Shown: positions 7,093 to 15,932 of the stretch, in pieces
Position numbering within the stretch: position 1 is the stretch's first letter
Layout of the letters: each line of letters begins with the position of its first letter
Assembly (NCBI GenBank): GCA_017429165.1
Contig: JAFRPL010000017.1
Location: 1 to 56,670 of the forward strand
Length of the DNA stretch: 56,670 bases
From: Clostridia bacterium
Lineage (GTDB): Bacteria; Bacillota; Clostridia; Oscillospirales; CAG-382
Reading direction: 5' to 3'
Made by a program: the position numbers and the translations under genes
The notes under the pieces: generated by a model
Seen by the model: only the letters and a program-made list of their open reading frames with translations
The model's database searches: none
Told to the model about the DNA's origin: nothing

Positions 7093-8607
7093 ATGCGTAA
7101 AGTTCACGTTTTAAGCGAATATATTTCGGCGCTTTGCAAACGCGGCCTGCTCGTTTGGGCAAACGGAAGCTGCGCCCTTGACGCGGAGGTTTCGGATATC
7201 ACGTTCGACGACCGGGAAGCGGCGCAGGGCACGCTGTTCATTTGCAAAGGCGCGCGCTTTAAAGAGGAATATCTGCGCCGCGCGCTTGAAAAAGGCGCGT
7301 TTGCCTACGTTTCGGAACGCGAATACGGCTGTTCGGACAAGTGTATAAAAGTGAACGATATCCGCAAAGCGATGGCGTATATCGCGCGGCTTTACACCGA
7401 CGGCGCCGCGGACAGACTGCGCATAGCCGCCATAACCGGCACAAAAGGCAAATCGACCACCGCGTTCTTTGTGAAAAGCGCGCTCGACGCCGCGTCGCAC
7501 GGAAAATGCGGAATGGTTTCGACCATTTTGAATTACGACGGCGGGACCGCAGCCGAAGCCGAGCTTTCCACGCCCGAATCCGTGACCCTTTACAAATATT
7601 TTGCCAAAGCGCTTGAAAACGGAATGGAATTCTTTGTTGCCGAAACGTCGTCGCAGGCGCTCAAATACGACCGCGTGCTGGGCATAACGCCGGAGGTGGG
7701 CTGCTTTACGAATATCGGGCGCGACCACATCAGCCCCGCCGAGCACGCCGATTTTGAAGACTATTTTACTTCCAAGCTCAAGATTTTCGATATGTGCAGA
7801 TACGGCGTGATCAATTCCGGTATGGAATTCTTCGACCGCGCTTACGCCTGCGCGCGCGAAAAATGCGAAAAGGTATACACTTTCGGCAAAAACGAAAGCG
7901 ACGACGTCTTTTGCAAAGACGTAAAAGTCTGCCGCGGCGTGACGAAGTTCACTGTGCGCGCGCCGTATTTCGAACGCGAGTTCACCACGCGGATGCGCGG
8001 CGGATTCAACGTTGAAAACGCGCTCGCCGCAATAGCGTGCTGCGCGGCGATGGGCATAGACGCCGGCGCGATCGCCGAAGGCATAGCGGCGACGACCGTC
8101 CCCGGCAGGATGGAGATATTCGAAAGCGAAGACGGCAGGATAAAGGCGGTAGTCGACTACGCGCACAACGGGATGAGTCTTTGCGCGCTGCTCGACGCCG
8201 TAAAGCGCGAATTCCCCGGCGAGCCGGTAGTGACCGTGTTCGGCTGCCCCGGCGGAAAAGCTCCGGCCAGGCGGCGCGAGATGGGCGAGATATCGGCCAA
8301 GTTGAGCGCGCTGACCGTTATAACCGAAGACGACGAGGGCGAAGAGCCGCTTGAGGATATATGCGCCGAAATAGCGCGCAGCGTAAAGGAAAACGGCGGC
8401 GAATACGTCGTCATCACCGACCGCGAACAGGCGGTCAAATACGCGGTGTGCGGCATAGACGGCGCAAAGACCGTGGTGCTCGCCGGCAAAGGACGCGAAA
8501 CGCATCAGCGCCGCAAGGGCGGCAGCGTGAAGGTGCCGACCGACGCCGACTACGCAAAAAAATATATAGCCGAATATGACGCCGCGCACAAAGCGGCGCA
8601 CGTCTGA
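7093..8607 (+). CDS. murE: MurE-type UDP-MurNAc tripeptide ligase
   Basis: A 504-residue Mur ligase with all three domains: a MurE-like N-terminal domain (VSDITFDD, 33-40), the ATP loop GTKGKST (116-122) with STPES (159-163), and a C-terminal domain from about 335 with AGKGRET (464-470). MurE adds the third residue, meso-DAP or L-Lys, to UDP-MurNAc-L-Ala-D-Glu. Where DAP enzymes have DNPR (about 413-416 in E. coli) this protein reads DDEG inside TEDDEGEEP, so it lacks the Arg that recognises the extra carboxylate of DAP. That, and its operon with a D-aspartate-ligase-like gene, favour L-Lys or another diamino acid. It could be a second MurE dedicated to this locus. Confidence 0.88.
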   Translation: MRKVHVLSEYISALCKRGLLVWANGSCALDAEVSDITFDDREAAQGTLFICKGARFKEEYLRRALEKGAFAYVSEREYGCSDKCIKVNDIRKAMAYIARLYTDGAADRLRIAAITGTKGKSTTAFFVKSALDAASHGKCGMVSTILNYDGGTAAEAELSTPESVTLYKYFAKALENGMEFFVAETSSQALKYDRVLGITPEVGCFTNIGRDHISPAEHADFEDYFTSKLKIFDMCRYGVINSGMEFFDRAYACAREKCEKVYTFGKNESDDVFCKDVKVCRGVTKFTVRAPYFEREFTTRMRGGFNVENALAAIACCAAMGIDAGAIAEGIAATTVPGRMEIFESEDGRIKAVVDYAHNGMSLCALLDAVKREFPGEPVVTVFGCPGGKAPARRREMGEISAKLSALTVITEDDEGEEPLEDICAEIARSVKENGGEYVVITDREQAVKYAVCGIDGAKTVVLAGKGRETHQRRKGGSVKVPTDADYAKKYIAEYDAAHKAAHV

Positions 8608-8618
8608 GGGGTGAATAT

Positions 8619-9839
8619 ATGGAATCGTTCAGAGCGGTGATACTCGGCGGCGACGAAAACGCATACGGAGTCGCCCGGCTGTTTTACGAACTCAACGGCG
8701 AAAAGCCTCTGCTTTTGTGCACGCGCCTGCTTCCGTTTACCGAAAAGAGCACTATCCTGGAACTTGAGATAGTGCCGCAGATCGACACGCCGGAAGTATT
8801 CCGCGAAAAGCTGCCGGCCATTCTGGAGCGCGAGCGCTCGAAAAACGGCAGAACGTTCCTTATACCGTGCGCGGATTACTACGCCGCGCTGTGCATAAAG
8901 TACGCTTCCCTGCTCGAGGGGCTTGTTGAAAACAGATTCATAAGCGAAGAGCTTTACGAAAAGCTCGAGACCAAGGACAAATTCGGCGCGCTGTGCGCCG
9001 AATACGGGCTCGTCCACCCCGAGACCGTGATAATTTCCCCCGAAGAGCGCGAAAGCGCGGCGGACGGGTTCGGGTTCGGGTATCCGCTGGTGCTCAAGCC
9101 CGAAAACAGCAACGCGTACGATTACCTCCATTGCTCGTTCGCGGGGAAAAAGAAAGTGTACTACATAAAGGACCGCGAGGAATATCTGCGCACCGTGCGC
9201 GCGATGACGGAAGCCGGCTATAACGGCAAGCTCGTGGCGCAGGAATATATCCCCGGCGGGGACGACGCGCTGTACGTTATGAACTGTTATTCCGGGCCCG
9301 ACGGAAAGGTGCGTATGATGAGTCTGGGGCGCGCCGTACTCGAGGAATGCGCTCCCGGCATGCGCGGCAACTACGCGGCGATAATAACGGCGAACGACCG
9401 CGCGCTTTACGAAAAGATAAAACGGTTTTTGGAAAACATAAACTACGTGGGCTTTTCGAATTTCGATATGAAATACGACAGCCGCACCGGCGAATACGCC
9501 GTGTTCGAGATAAATCCGCGCCAGGGCAGGAGCAGCTTTTACGTCCGCGCCGGCGGGCTGAATCTTATGCGCGCCGCGGCGGAAAAGCCCGATGAAACCG
9601 TGTACGGTACTGAAGAGGCGCTGTGGTCGGCGGTGCCCAAATGCGTTATTAAAAAGTATTGCGAAAGCGAAGGATCAAAGCGCAAAGCGCTGGACCTGTG
9701 GAAAAAGCGCGGCGTCGCCAGAACGATGTTCGAAAAGCGCGACAAGTCCGTAAAGCACAGACTCAACGCGCTCAAGCGCTACTGGTATTCGGTAAAGACA
9801 TTCAAGAATTATTACAATAACAAAAACGGAAGCGACTGA
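8619..9839 (+). CDS. ATP-grasp ligase resembling D-aspartate ligase of peptidoglycan crossbridge synthesis
   Basis: A 406-residue cytoplasmic ATP-grasp protein. The N terminus VILGGDENAYGVAR (7-20), the central PLVLKPENSNAYDYL (156-170) with GKKKVY (176-181), QEYIPGGDDALY (208-219) and the metal-binding EINPRQGRSS (297-306) follow the layout of the D-aspartate ligases of E. faecium (Aslfm) and L. lactis. Those enzymes amidate the lysine side chain of the stem peptide with D-Asp to form the crossbridge. The gene starts 11 bases after the MurE-type gene, and an Asp/Glu racemase lies on the divergent side. The exact amino acid added is inferred from context, and other ATP-grasp carboxylate-amine ligases look similar. 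Confidence 0.8.
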   Translation: MESFRAVILGGDENAYGVARLFYELNGEKPLLLCTRLLPFTEKSTILELEIVPQIDTPEVFREKLPAILERERSKNGRTFLIPCADYYAALCIKYASLLEGLVENRFISEELYEKLETKDKFGALCAEYGLVHPETVIISPEERESAADGFGFGYPLVLKPENSNAYDYLHCSFAGKKKVYYIKDREEYLRTVRAMTEAGYNGKLVAQEYIPGGDDALYVMNCYSGPDGKVRMMSLGRAVLEECAPGMRGNYAAIITANDRALYEKIKRFLENINYVGFSNFDMKYDSRTGEYAVFEINPRQGRSSFYVRAGGLNLMRAAAEKPDETVYGTEEALWSAVPKCVIKKYCESEGSKRKALDLWKKRGVARTMFEKRDKSVKHRLNALKRYWYSVKTFKNYYNNKNGSD

Positions 9840-9853
9840 GCTTCCGTTTTTTT
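9822..9853. terminator. Bidirectional terminator between the ligase and nucleoside hydrolase operons
   Basis: AAAAACGGAAGC pairs with GCTTCCGTTTTT around a loop that contains the stop codon of the ATP-grasp gene. T-runs follow on the plus strand and A5 precedes, so it can also stop the minus-strand operon ending at 9880. Confidence 0.85.
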
Positions 9854-9886
9854 ATATTCGTTTTTTTATATTCGTTTTTTTATTTC
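9845..9886. repeat. Three tandem copies of a 14-bp T-rich unit
   Basis: The unit CGTTTTTTTATATT is present at 9845-9858 and 9859-9872, with a third diverged copy from 9873. The first copy is the T-run of the terminator, so the repeat probably arose by slippage duplicating it. The last copy runs into the stop codon of the nucleoside hydrolase. Confidence 0.8.
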
Positions 9887-10806
9887 GAAAGGATGCTAAA
9901 CATATCGCCCATAAGGGAATCGCGGTGGATATGCGTGACGCGGCGCATGGTATGTCTGCGCGGGTCGAAGGCGTAATGATTATCATATTCAGGTATCGGC
10001 GCGGGAGTGAATTCGGACATCATGAACCGGTCGCCGCCGTTGAACAGCCAGCCTACGGCAGTGACGTCCCATATAACGCGGCTCCATACTCTGCCTTTTG
10101 CATATGATTCCGCCGCCTCCACGGTGTGTTCCACAAGATAATCGCACAGCGCGTTTTTGCCCTTGAGCCAAAAATCCAGTTCGGGACGTGTGGAATAAAA
10201 CTCCGAAACAACGCCTGCACACGGGAGCTGGACAAGCGGGGCACCACAGCCGAATACCACTCGCGCAGCCGCCACGTCCTGCATCATGTTGAATTCGGCA
10301 GTGTCGCACCAGTGGGGCGAATGGCCGCCGAGCCACACGATCACCGTATTTTCGGCTACCGCCGGATCCATTATAATTGCCGAAGCGATATTGGTTATGC
10401 AGCCGATCGAAACGACATAAAGCGGATTTTCGGGAGAATGCTCGCCTGCAAGCCGGCACAGCTCGCGAGCCGCGTCCGAAACGACCGGCGTTTTTTCGTC
10501 CGGAAGATAACGGTCGGATCCTTTGAAGACGAGCCTGTTCATATCTTCTTTGCCCATGAGCGAAATCAGATTGAGTATTTCGGCATGGCTTTTTTCCATT
10601 CCGTCGCCGGGGGACGTCGAATTTTCGTTGAAAAACGGCGCGGCGAAAATCCCGCGGACGTTTGCCCTGCCGCTTTTTAAAAGATAAGAAATCGCAAACT
10701 GATCGTCGGTCTCGTTATACGCGTCGGTATCGATCACGCAGTCGAACCCTTCCGCCGGCGGCGTGAGGTTTTTTATTCTCGTTTGTTCGTCCATGGCGCA
10801 CCTCAT
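9880..10806 (-). CDS. Inosine-uridine-preferring nucleoside hydrolase family protein
   Basis: A 308-residue hydrolase of the IUNH family, which cleaves the N-glycosidic bond of ribonucleosides. The calcium-binding N-terminal motif appears as VIDTDAYNETDDQFA (24-38) instead of the classic DTDPGIDDA, and the C-proximal FNMMQDVAAA matches the EFN...D region that grips the ribose. Divergence in these motifs makes the substrate uncertain. Its ATG overlaps the upstream stop (ATGA), so translation is probably coupled; an internal ATG four codons later, after GAGGTG, is an alternative start. It is the last gene of a four-gene operon and has no signal peptide. Confidence 0.85.
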   Translation of the reverse strand: MRCAMDEQTRIKNLTPPAEGFDCVIDTDAYNETDDQFAISYLLKSGRANVRGIFAAPFFNENSTSPGDGMEKSHAEILNLISLMGKEDMNRLVFKGSDRYLPDEKTPVVSDAARELCRLAGEHSPENPLYVVSIGCITNIASAIIMDPAVAENTVIVWLGGHSPHWCDTAEFNMMQDVAAARVVFGCGAPLVQLPCAGVVSEFYSTRPELDFWLKGKNALCDYLVEHTVEAAESYAKGRVWSRVIWDVTAVGWLFNGGDRFMMSEFTPAPIPEYDNHYAFDPRRHTMRRVTHIHRDSLMGDMFSILSK

Positions 10807-12929
10807 TTATCCATTTCATTTTTGTCTGTTTGTTCGCTTTTGCGCTTTTTATGCAGATATATGATCGACGCGAGCGTTACTGCGACGGCGCCGGCGGCGA
10901 GCGCCGCGACGATGCCGAGCGGGAATTCGCTCCCCTGCCCGGGCGCTGAAGATCCGCTTTGCTCTTCGCTTTGCGGTTCGGAAAGATCGGCGATTTCGGG
11001 GTCATACACCGTGACGTTGACGCGGCATTCGGAAACGTCGCCGAATTTGGTGGTGAATTTTATTGTTATGACGTCTTCGCCCGTGTAGCCGGATTCGGGC
11101 GTGTAGAACACGCGGCGGTTGGAAACGAGCATCTGGCATTTGCCGTGCAGCGCCGAAACTTCGGCTGCCAAGTCCGCGGCGTAGAGGTCGCCGCCGACAT
11201 TCAGGTCAACGGCAAAACGCTTTTTGTCTTTCGGCACTCGGACGTCTTCCGCCTCTACGCGCGGCGCGCCCATTTCGGCGCTGCGCTTGATATAGCGGTA
11301 GGTCAGCGTATAGAGATGATTCATATACGGGTCGTCGGATACGTAAAAGTTGTATATCGCGCCGGGGCCCGCGCCCTGATAGAACGTCTGCAGGGCGTTC
11401 ATATACCCCGTCTTTGCGCCGTAATACAGATAATTCTCGTATATCTCACCGTTTTTCTTTATATCTTCGGCAGAGCGGAAATTGCCCGGCTCGGCGGTCT
11501 CGATCTCCACGCCCAAACCGTATTTGTTTATTGTCCGCGCGAACTCGCCCAGCATTTCAGTCTGATAATAGCTCGTGCGGAACACCAGATTGGGCTGCAT
11601 CACCGCGCCGTCGAAGCCGTATTCGCGCCATTTGTCGAACCCCACCGAAAGGTAGAACGGGTCGTACAGCACGCACGCCGACGGGCGGATCTCGCGGACG
11701 GCGGCGAGAGCCGAAGTTATGAATTCGAACTCGTCAGCCGAATCGTACCCCGCGATCTCTTCGCGGTACCAGTAAAATCCGGCGAGCTCTATGTGTTCGT
11801 ATCCCGCTTCGTCGAACAGGGCGCACACTTTGCGCACGTACCACTTTATTATTTCAACGCGTTCGGCGGCGGTGCGGGAGTATTCTTCCTTTCCGTCGCC
11901 GTCTATATCGCCGAACGGCTTGCTTTGGACGAGCGGATACGGGATGGTGAGCAGGACTTTGACTTTGGTATCTATGCCCAGCGCGGAGTTGCGCCCGTAC
12001 GCGGCTTTTTCGAGCGCCGCGAGATTATATTCGGCGTGGAAGGTGCGGCTTATGTAGAGTTCCCAGTCGCTCATAACGGCGCCGGGTTTGCCCGAAGTTT
12101 TGGTGAGCCGCCCGCCCGAAGGATAATCGGTATGACATGGGACGAACGCGACCGTGTCGAACATCGTGTCGAGCACTTCGCCTTTCTGCATATACGCTAT
12201 ATACGGGAGCAGTTCTTCGGCGGTGTTGTCGGCGCGCGCCTGATCGGAATAATAGCCGTCGTATATCTTTATGATCGACGCGATACCGTTCATTTCCGCG
12301 CTGCCCTGCGGGAAATATCCAGCGTCTTCGGGCTCGGTATACCCGGGCAATCCGCTTGCCGCGGAAACGTCACCGCCGCCGAAAACCGTTATCTCGTCGC
12401 ACCAGACGAACACGCCGCATTCGAATTCCACTTTAACGTACCTTGCGCGGTAGGTCTTTTCGGTTTTGAGCTCGTATTCGCGTTTGACTGTTTCTTCGGA
12501 ATATCCGCCGGTGCGGTATTCGTGCACGCAAACGTAATGTTCGCCGTCGGCGGAAAGCCACAGCCGCAGATACGCGGGCTCGTAGACTCCGCCGCCCGCG
12601 TGCAGAAAACTGCCGCCGTAGCCGCTGATTGCGACATCAGCGCCGAAATCAAAGCAGATAAGGCGCGAAACGCTGCGGAACGCCAGGTAGTAGCGGGCGT
12701 CTTTTACGTTCGCGGCGGCGTACACGCCGTCGGTGAGGCAGCCGGTATCGATATCGAACTTTTCGCCGTTTTCGGTATAATTGCGGTATGAATATTCGGT
12801 AGGGGCGCCGAATTCCACGGCGTACGCCCTGCCTTTTGCTATGTTGCGCGCGCTTTCGGCGGCGCCTGTTTTAAAATTCGTAACGAGCATAAGCGTGAGC
12901 AGCAACAGGGCTGCGAGTTTATTCTTCAT
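10803..12929 (-). CDS. Secreted DUF4855 protein with discoidin-like N-terminal domain and C-terminal membrane anchor
   Basis: The 708-residue protein has a signal peptide (1-24), then a jelly-roll region (about 28-185) resembling F5/8-type discoidin domains, with RLWLSADGEHYVCV and ARYVKVEFE. A long DUF4855-like region (about 215-560) carries VLLTIPYP, ELAGFYWYRE and YGFDGAVMQPN; such proteins look like TIM-barrel glycoside hydrolases, but no activity is established. An Ig/cadherin-like stretch (about 570-660), a Ser/Glu linker and one membrane segment with a basic tail (KKRKSEQ) end the chain. It overlaps the upstream SGNH gene by 11 bases and the downstream hydrolase by 4. A surface glycan-binding or glycan-cleaving role is inferred. 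Confidence 0.82.
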   Translation of the reverse strand: MKNKLAALLLLTLMLVTNFKTGAAESARNIAKGRAYAVEFGAPTEYSYRNYTENGEKFDIDTGCLTDGVYAAANVKDARYYLAFRSVSRLICFDFGADVAISGYGGSFLHAGGGVYEPAYLRLWLSADGEHYVCVHEYRTGGYSEETVKREYELKTEKTYRARYVKVEFECGVFVWCDEITVFGGGDVSAASGLPGYTEPEDAGYFPQGSAEMNGIASIIKIYDGYYSDQARADNTAEELLPYIAYMQKGEVLDTMFDTVAFVPCHTDYPSGGRLTKTSGKPGAVMSDWELYISRTFHAEYNLAALEKAAYGRNSALGIDTKVKVLLTIPYPLVQSKPFGDIDGDGKEEYSRTAAERVEIIKWYVRKVCALFDEAGYEHIELAGFYWYREEIAGYDSADEFEFITSALAAVREIRPSACVLYDPFYLSVGFDKWREYGFDGAVMQPNLVFRTSYYQTEMLGEFARTINKYGLGVEIETAEPGNFRSAEDIKKNGEIYENYLYYGAKTGYMNALQTFYQGAGPGAIYNFYVSDDPYMNHLYTLTYRYIKRSAEMGAPRVEAEDVRVPKDKKRFAVDLNVGGDLYAADLAAEVSALHGKCQMLVSNRRVFYTPESGYTGEDVITIKFTTKFGDVSECRVNVTVYDPEIADLSEPQSEEQSGSSAPGQGSEFPLGIVAALAAGAVAVTLASIIYLHKKRKSEQTDKNEMDK

Positions 12930-14031
12930 TTGCTTTTACCAGTGAGTTCCATTTCCGCCTGAGCAAGCGCGCGATGACTTCGTGGCCGTATCCGTTGGGG
13001 TGCGGATCGAAATCGAGCGGCGCGCCGAGCGAAAACGCGGTGTTTGAATTGAGCACGTCGTATTTTGAGTTTTCGAATTCGGTGTAAACGTCGAGCACTT
13101 CGCAGCCGCACAGCTCGGCGGAGCGGTAGATCACGCGGTTGAGGCTGCACACGAATTCGTCGACCAGCGCCGAAACGTTCTTGTGATAAATGGCGGGAAC
13201 GTTTATGACCAGCCCCTTGTAGGGATTATACACGGTCTGTATGATGACGACGGCGTGCGGCGCCTTGCGGCGGATCTTTTCGAGCAGGTCGGGAAGTTCT
13301 TTTTTGGTCTTGTCCAAGCCGCGCCGGACTTCGGCGCGCAAAAGTTCGTCGTCGAACGCGTCTTTGAGCGCTTTGAAAAACCTGTCGACGCGCGCCTTGT
13401 CGCCCAAACCGATAAGCGTTTTGGCGTATTCCGCCAGTATGCCCACGCCGAAATCCCGGTACAACGGCAGGAATCTGTCGCCCACGGTGTGGAGCACGTT
13501 GTTGCCGCCTATCGAGACGGTGACGAGGTCGGCGTCTTCGATATTTATGCGATCAAGCTGCGAAAACAGGTCGTCGGTCTCGTACCCTTTTACCGCGTAA
13601 TTGCGGTAATCGCATTCGCCGCACATAGCCGCGAACAGCGCGCCGTAGCATTTGCGCTTGGGATCGTTGAGCGCGTAGCCCGAAGCGATGGAATCACCCA
13701 GCGCCACGTATACGAAATCGCCGTCCGGCAGATACACGGGTTCGGTCTCGGGTTCGGAATTATATCCTATGGGGTATGTCTGCCCGTACGAAGGCCGGCT
13801 GACATCGGGCAGCGAGGTGTTCTTGCCCTGTTGTTCGGAGCTTTCTTCGGGCGGATCTTCGCTTGATCCTCCGGATATTTCTTCAGCTGCCTCCGTTTTG
13901 CTCGCTTCGGGCGCGAAAAGCTCGCCCGCAAAACGGTCAGGTGTTTCCGAAACATCCTCTTCCGCCGAGCAGGCGCAGAGCGCGCAGAACAGTATTGTCA
14001 TTGTGCATAGCAAAGCGAGCGCTTTTTTCAT
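12919..14031 (-). CDS. SGNH/GDSL-family hydrolase, putative lipoprotein
   Basis: The 370-residue protein starts with a lipoprotein-type signal ending in LCAC (Cys21 as the likely lipidated residue), then a Ser/Glu-rich spacer to about residue 80. The SGNH fold follows: block I LGDSIASGY (111-119; catalytic Ser114), block III GGNN, and block V DPHPNGYGH with the catalytic Asp/His pair. SGNH hydrolases remove acyl or acetyl groups from lipids or polysaccharides. It lies 37 bases after the acyl-CoA synthetase gene and overlaps the DUF4855 gene by 11 bases, so all three are probably co-translated. The natural substrate is unknown. Confidence 0.88.
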   Translation of the reverse strand: MKKALALLCTMTILFCALCACSAEEDVSETPDRFAGELFAPEASKTEAAEEISGGSSEDPPEESSEQQGKNTSLPDVSRPSYGQTYPIGYNSEPETEPVYLPDGDFVYVALGDSIASGYALNDPKRKCYGALFAAMCGECDYRNYAVKGYETDDLFSQLDRINIEDADLVTVSIGGNNVLHTVGDRFLPLYRDFGVGILAEYAKTLIGLGDKARVDRFFKALKDAFDDELLRAEVRRGLDKTKKELPDLLEKIRRKAPHAVVIIQTVYNPYKGLVINVPAIYHKNVSALVDEFVCSLNRVIYRSAELCGCEVLDVYTEFENSKYDVLNSNTAFSLGAPLDFDPHPNGYGHEVIARLLRRKWNSLVKANEE

Positions 14032-14068
14032 AAAGCAGGTCCCTTCCGGCGGCGCGCCGCCGCTTTTT

Positions 14069-15793
14069 TCAGCCGCCGCGTTTTATCTTGGCGGAGGTGG
14101 TCTTTTCGAATTCGACCGTGCGGATGAGGAAATCCTTAATGACCTTGTGGTTGGGCTGACCTTCGTTGTAGCGGTCGAGTATCTCCTTGACCGCGCCTTC
14201 CACGTCGGTTATATTGTTATCTTTGATATATTTCTGATCCGGGTATATCTCGGCGCCGACGACGTGTTCGCCGTTGGGGCGCACGAATTCGCGCACCATG
14301 ATCTCGCCGAGCAATTCGGACATACGGTGGAGCTTGTATTCGAGCTCTTCCGGATACACGTTCTTGCCGTTGGGCAGGATTATGATGTTCTTGAGTCTTC
14401 CGGTCACGCACAGGCGGTTATCTTTATACAGTTTGCCTATATCGCCGGTGCGGAACCAGCCGTCTTCGTCGAACGCCAGAGCGGTCCGTTCGGGATCCTT
14501 GTAATAGCCCATCATAACGTTGGGCGCCTTTACGCAGATCTCGCCTTCGCCTTCGTCGTTGGCGTTTGCGATCTTGACTTCGACGCCGGGCATTATGGTG
14601 CCGACCGAGCGGTAATCGTGGAATTCGGGGCGCGTGATGGTGATTATGGGCGCGCATTCGGTTATGCCGTAGCCGGTGCAGATGGTTATGCCTATGGAAT
14701 AGAAGAAATCCGCGATCTCGGGTGCGAGCGGCGCGCCTCCGCAGATTATCTCAAGCAGTCTTCCGCCGAAGGTGGCGTGGATCTCCGCAAAGAGTTTCTG
14801 ACGCATGTCGATACCGCATTTGAGCAGGAAATCGGATATTTTTATAGCTTTTTTGACCTTTTTCGCCTTGCCCTGCTCTTCGATCTTTTCCCAGATGGAA
14901 CGGTACATTTTCTCCACGAACAGCGGGACGAGCTGGACGTCGGTGGGGCGGTATTCCTTGAAGTTGGGCATAAGGGTGCGCAGGTTTTCGTTTATGTGAT
15001 TGGTGTTGCCCGAATGGAACATCCCCAGCAGCCCGCAGGTCGATTCCAGCGTGTGGTAATACGGCAGCACCGAAATGCACGAATACGTGACGTGCATTAT
15101 ATCCGGCGAATGCGATACAACGTAGCATATCTGCCGCTGGTTGAGCATAACGCCCTTGGCTTTGCCGGTGGTGCCGGAGGTGAACACCAGCTCCGAAAGC
15201 CGTTCGGTATCCGGAACGATATCGGTGTAGCGCGTGTCGCCGGCGAGATACAGCCTGCGCCCGGTCTCGAGCACGTCGGAAAGCGAAATGTGATTCTCGT
15301 CGCGCACGGCGGGTTCTTCCATACAGATATAAAGCTTTACGTTGGGGAGACGGGACTCGAGCGAGCGCACCTTTTTTTCCGCTGATCCGGCGTAGATGAT
15401 GACCGTGGAATCGGAGAAATTGAATATGTATTCCAGCTCTTCTTCCGAAAGCATGTTGTCGGTGGGGACCGCCACTCCGGCGGAAGCCATGACGGCGTAA
15501 AACGAAAGCGCCCATTCATAGCAGTTGTTGCCGATAATGACGATATGCTCTTTTTCTATGCCGTATTCGCAAAGTCCGGTGCCCAGCGAGTTGACTTCGG
15601 TCTTGAATTCGTTGAACGTGACCGAAACGGGTTCGCCGTTCCGTTTGAATTTCCACGCCGGTTTGTCGCCGTATTTTGCGACGCAGACGTCGATAAGTTC
15701 GCGCACCGAGCTGACGTACGGGCAGCAGCGGTAATAGGGATAGTCTTTTCTGCGATTGCGAAAACGCTTGAATTCGGGTTCTTTTGCAGACAT
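14069..15793 (-). CDS. AMP-forming long-chain acyl-CoA synthetase (FadD-like)
   Basis: A 574-residue member of the ANL adenylate-forming family, which activates a carboxylate, usually a fatty acid, as acyl-AMP and transfers it to CoA. The P-loop-like motif TSGTTGKAKGV, the GYGITE motif, GWFRTGD and the C-terminal KIKRGG with the catalytic lysine are all present. No signal or membrane segment is seen. It is the first gene of the operon with the SGNH lipoprotein, DUF4855 protein and nucleoside hydrolase. It could activate fatty acids for lipid remodelling or exogenous fatty acid use. Acid chain length cannot be read from sequence. Confidence 0.92.
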   Translation of the reverse strand: MSAKEPEFKRFRNRRKDYPYYRCCPYVSSVRELIDVCVAKYGDKPAWKFKRNGEPVSVTFNEFKTEVNSLGTGLCEYGIEKEHIVIIGNNCYEWALSFYAVMASAGVAVPTDNMLSEEELEYIFNFSDSTVIIYAGSAEKKVRSLESRLPNVKLYICMEEPAVRDENHISLSDVLETGRRLYLAGDTRYTDIVPDTERLSELVFTSGTTGKAKGVMLNQRQICYVVSHSPDIMHVTYSCISVLPYYHTLESTCGLLGMFHSGNTNHINENLRTLMPNFKEYRPTDVQLVPLFVEKMYRSIWEKIEEQGKAKKVKKAIKISDFLLKCGIDMRQKLFAEIHATFGGRLLEIICGGAPLAPEIADFFYSIGITICTGYGITECAPIITITRPEFHDYRSVGTIMPGVEVKIANANDEGEGEICVKAPNVMMGYYKDPERTALAFDEDGWFRTGDIGKLYKDNRLCVTGRLKNIIILPNGKNVYPEELEYKLHRMSELLGEIMVREFVRPNGEHVVGAEIYPDQKYIKDNNITDVEGAVKEILDRYNEGQPNHKVIKDFLIRTVEFEKTTSAKIKRGG

Positions 15794-15846
15794 TGCCGCA
15801 CCTCGTTGAAATTTGATCGATTTGAAAAATGTGTTTTTCCGTTCAT

Positions 15847-15875
15847 ATTATACCATTCGGGCGTGCAAAAATCAA
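15847..15875 (-). promoter_or_regulatory. Promoter of the acyl-CoA synthetase operon
   Basis: Minus strand TTGATT (15870-15875), 17 bases, TATAAT (15847-15852), about 55 bases upstream of the start codon. Confidence 0.8.
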
Positions 15876-15932
15876 TACCGTTTTGTCAGCCCGGGACGCG
15901 CGCGAATAAACTGGAACGAGGTGAATATTTGT

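Noticed and set aside
10959..12791. Plus-strand 610-codon open frame opposite the DUF4855 gene
   Set aside because: Same codon-bias shadow; no start signal and no protein-like pattern.
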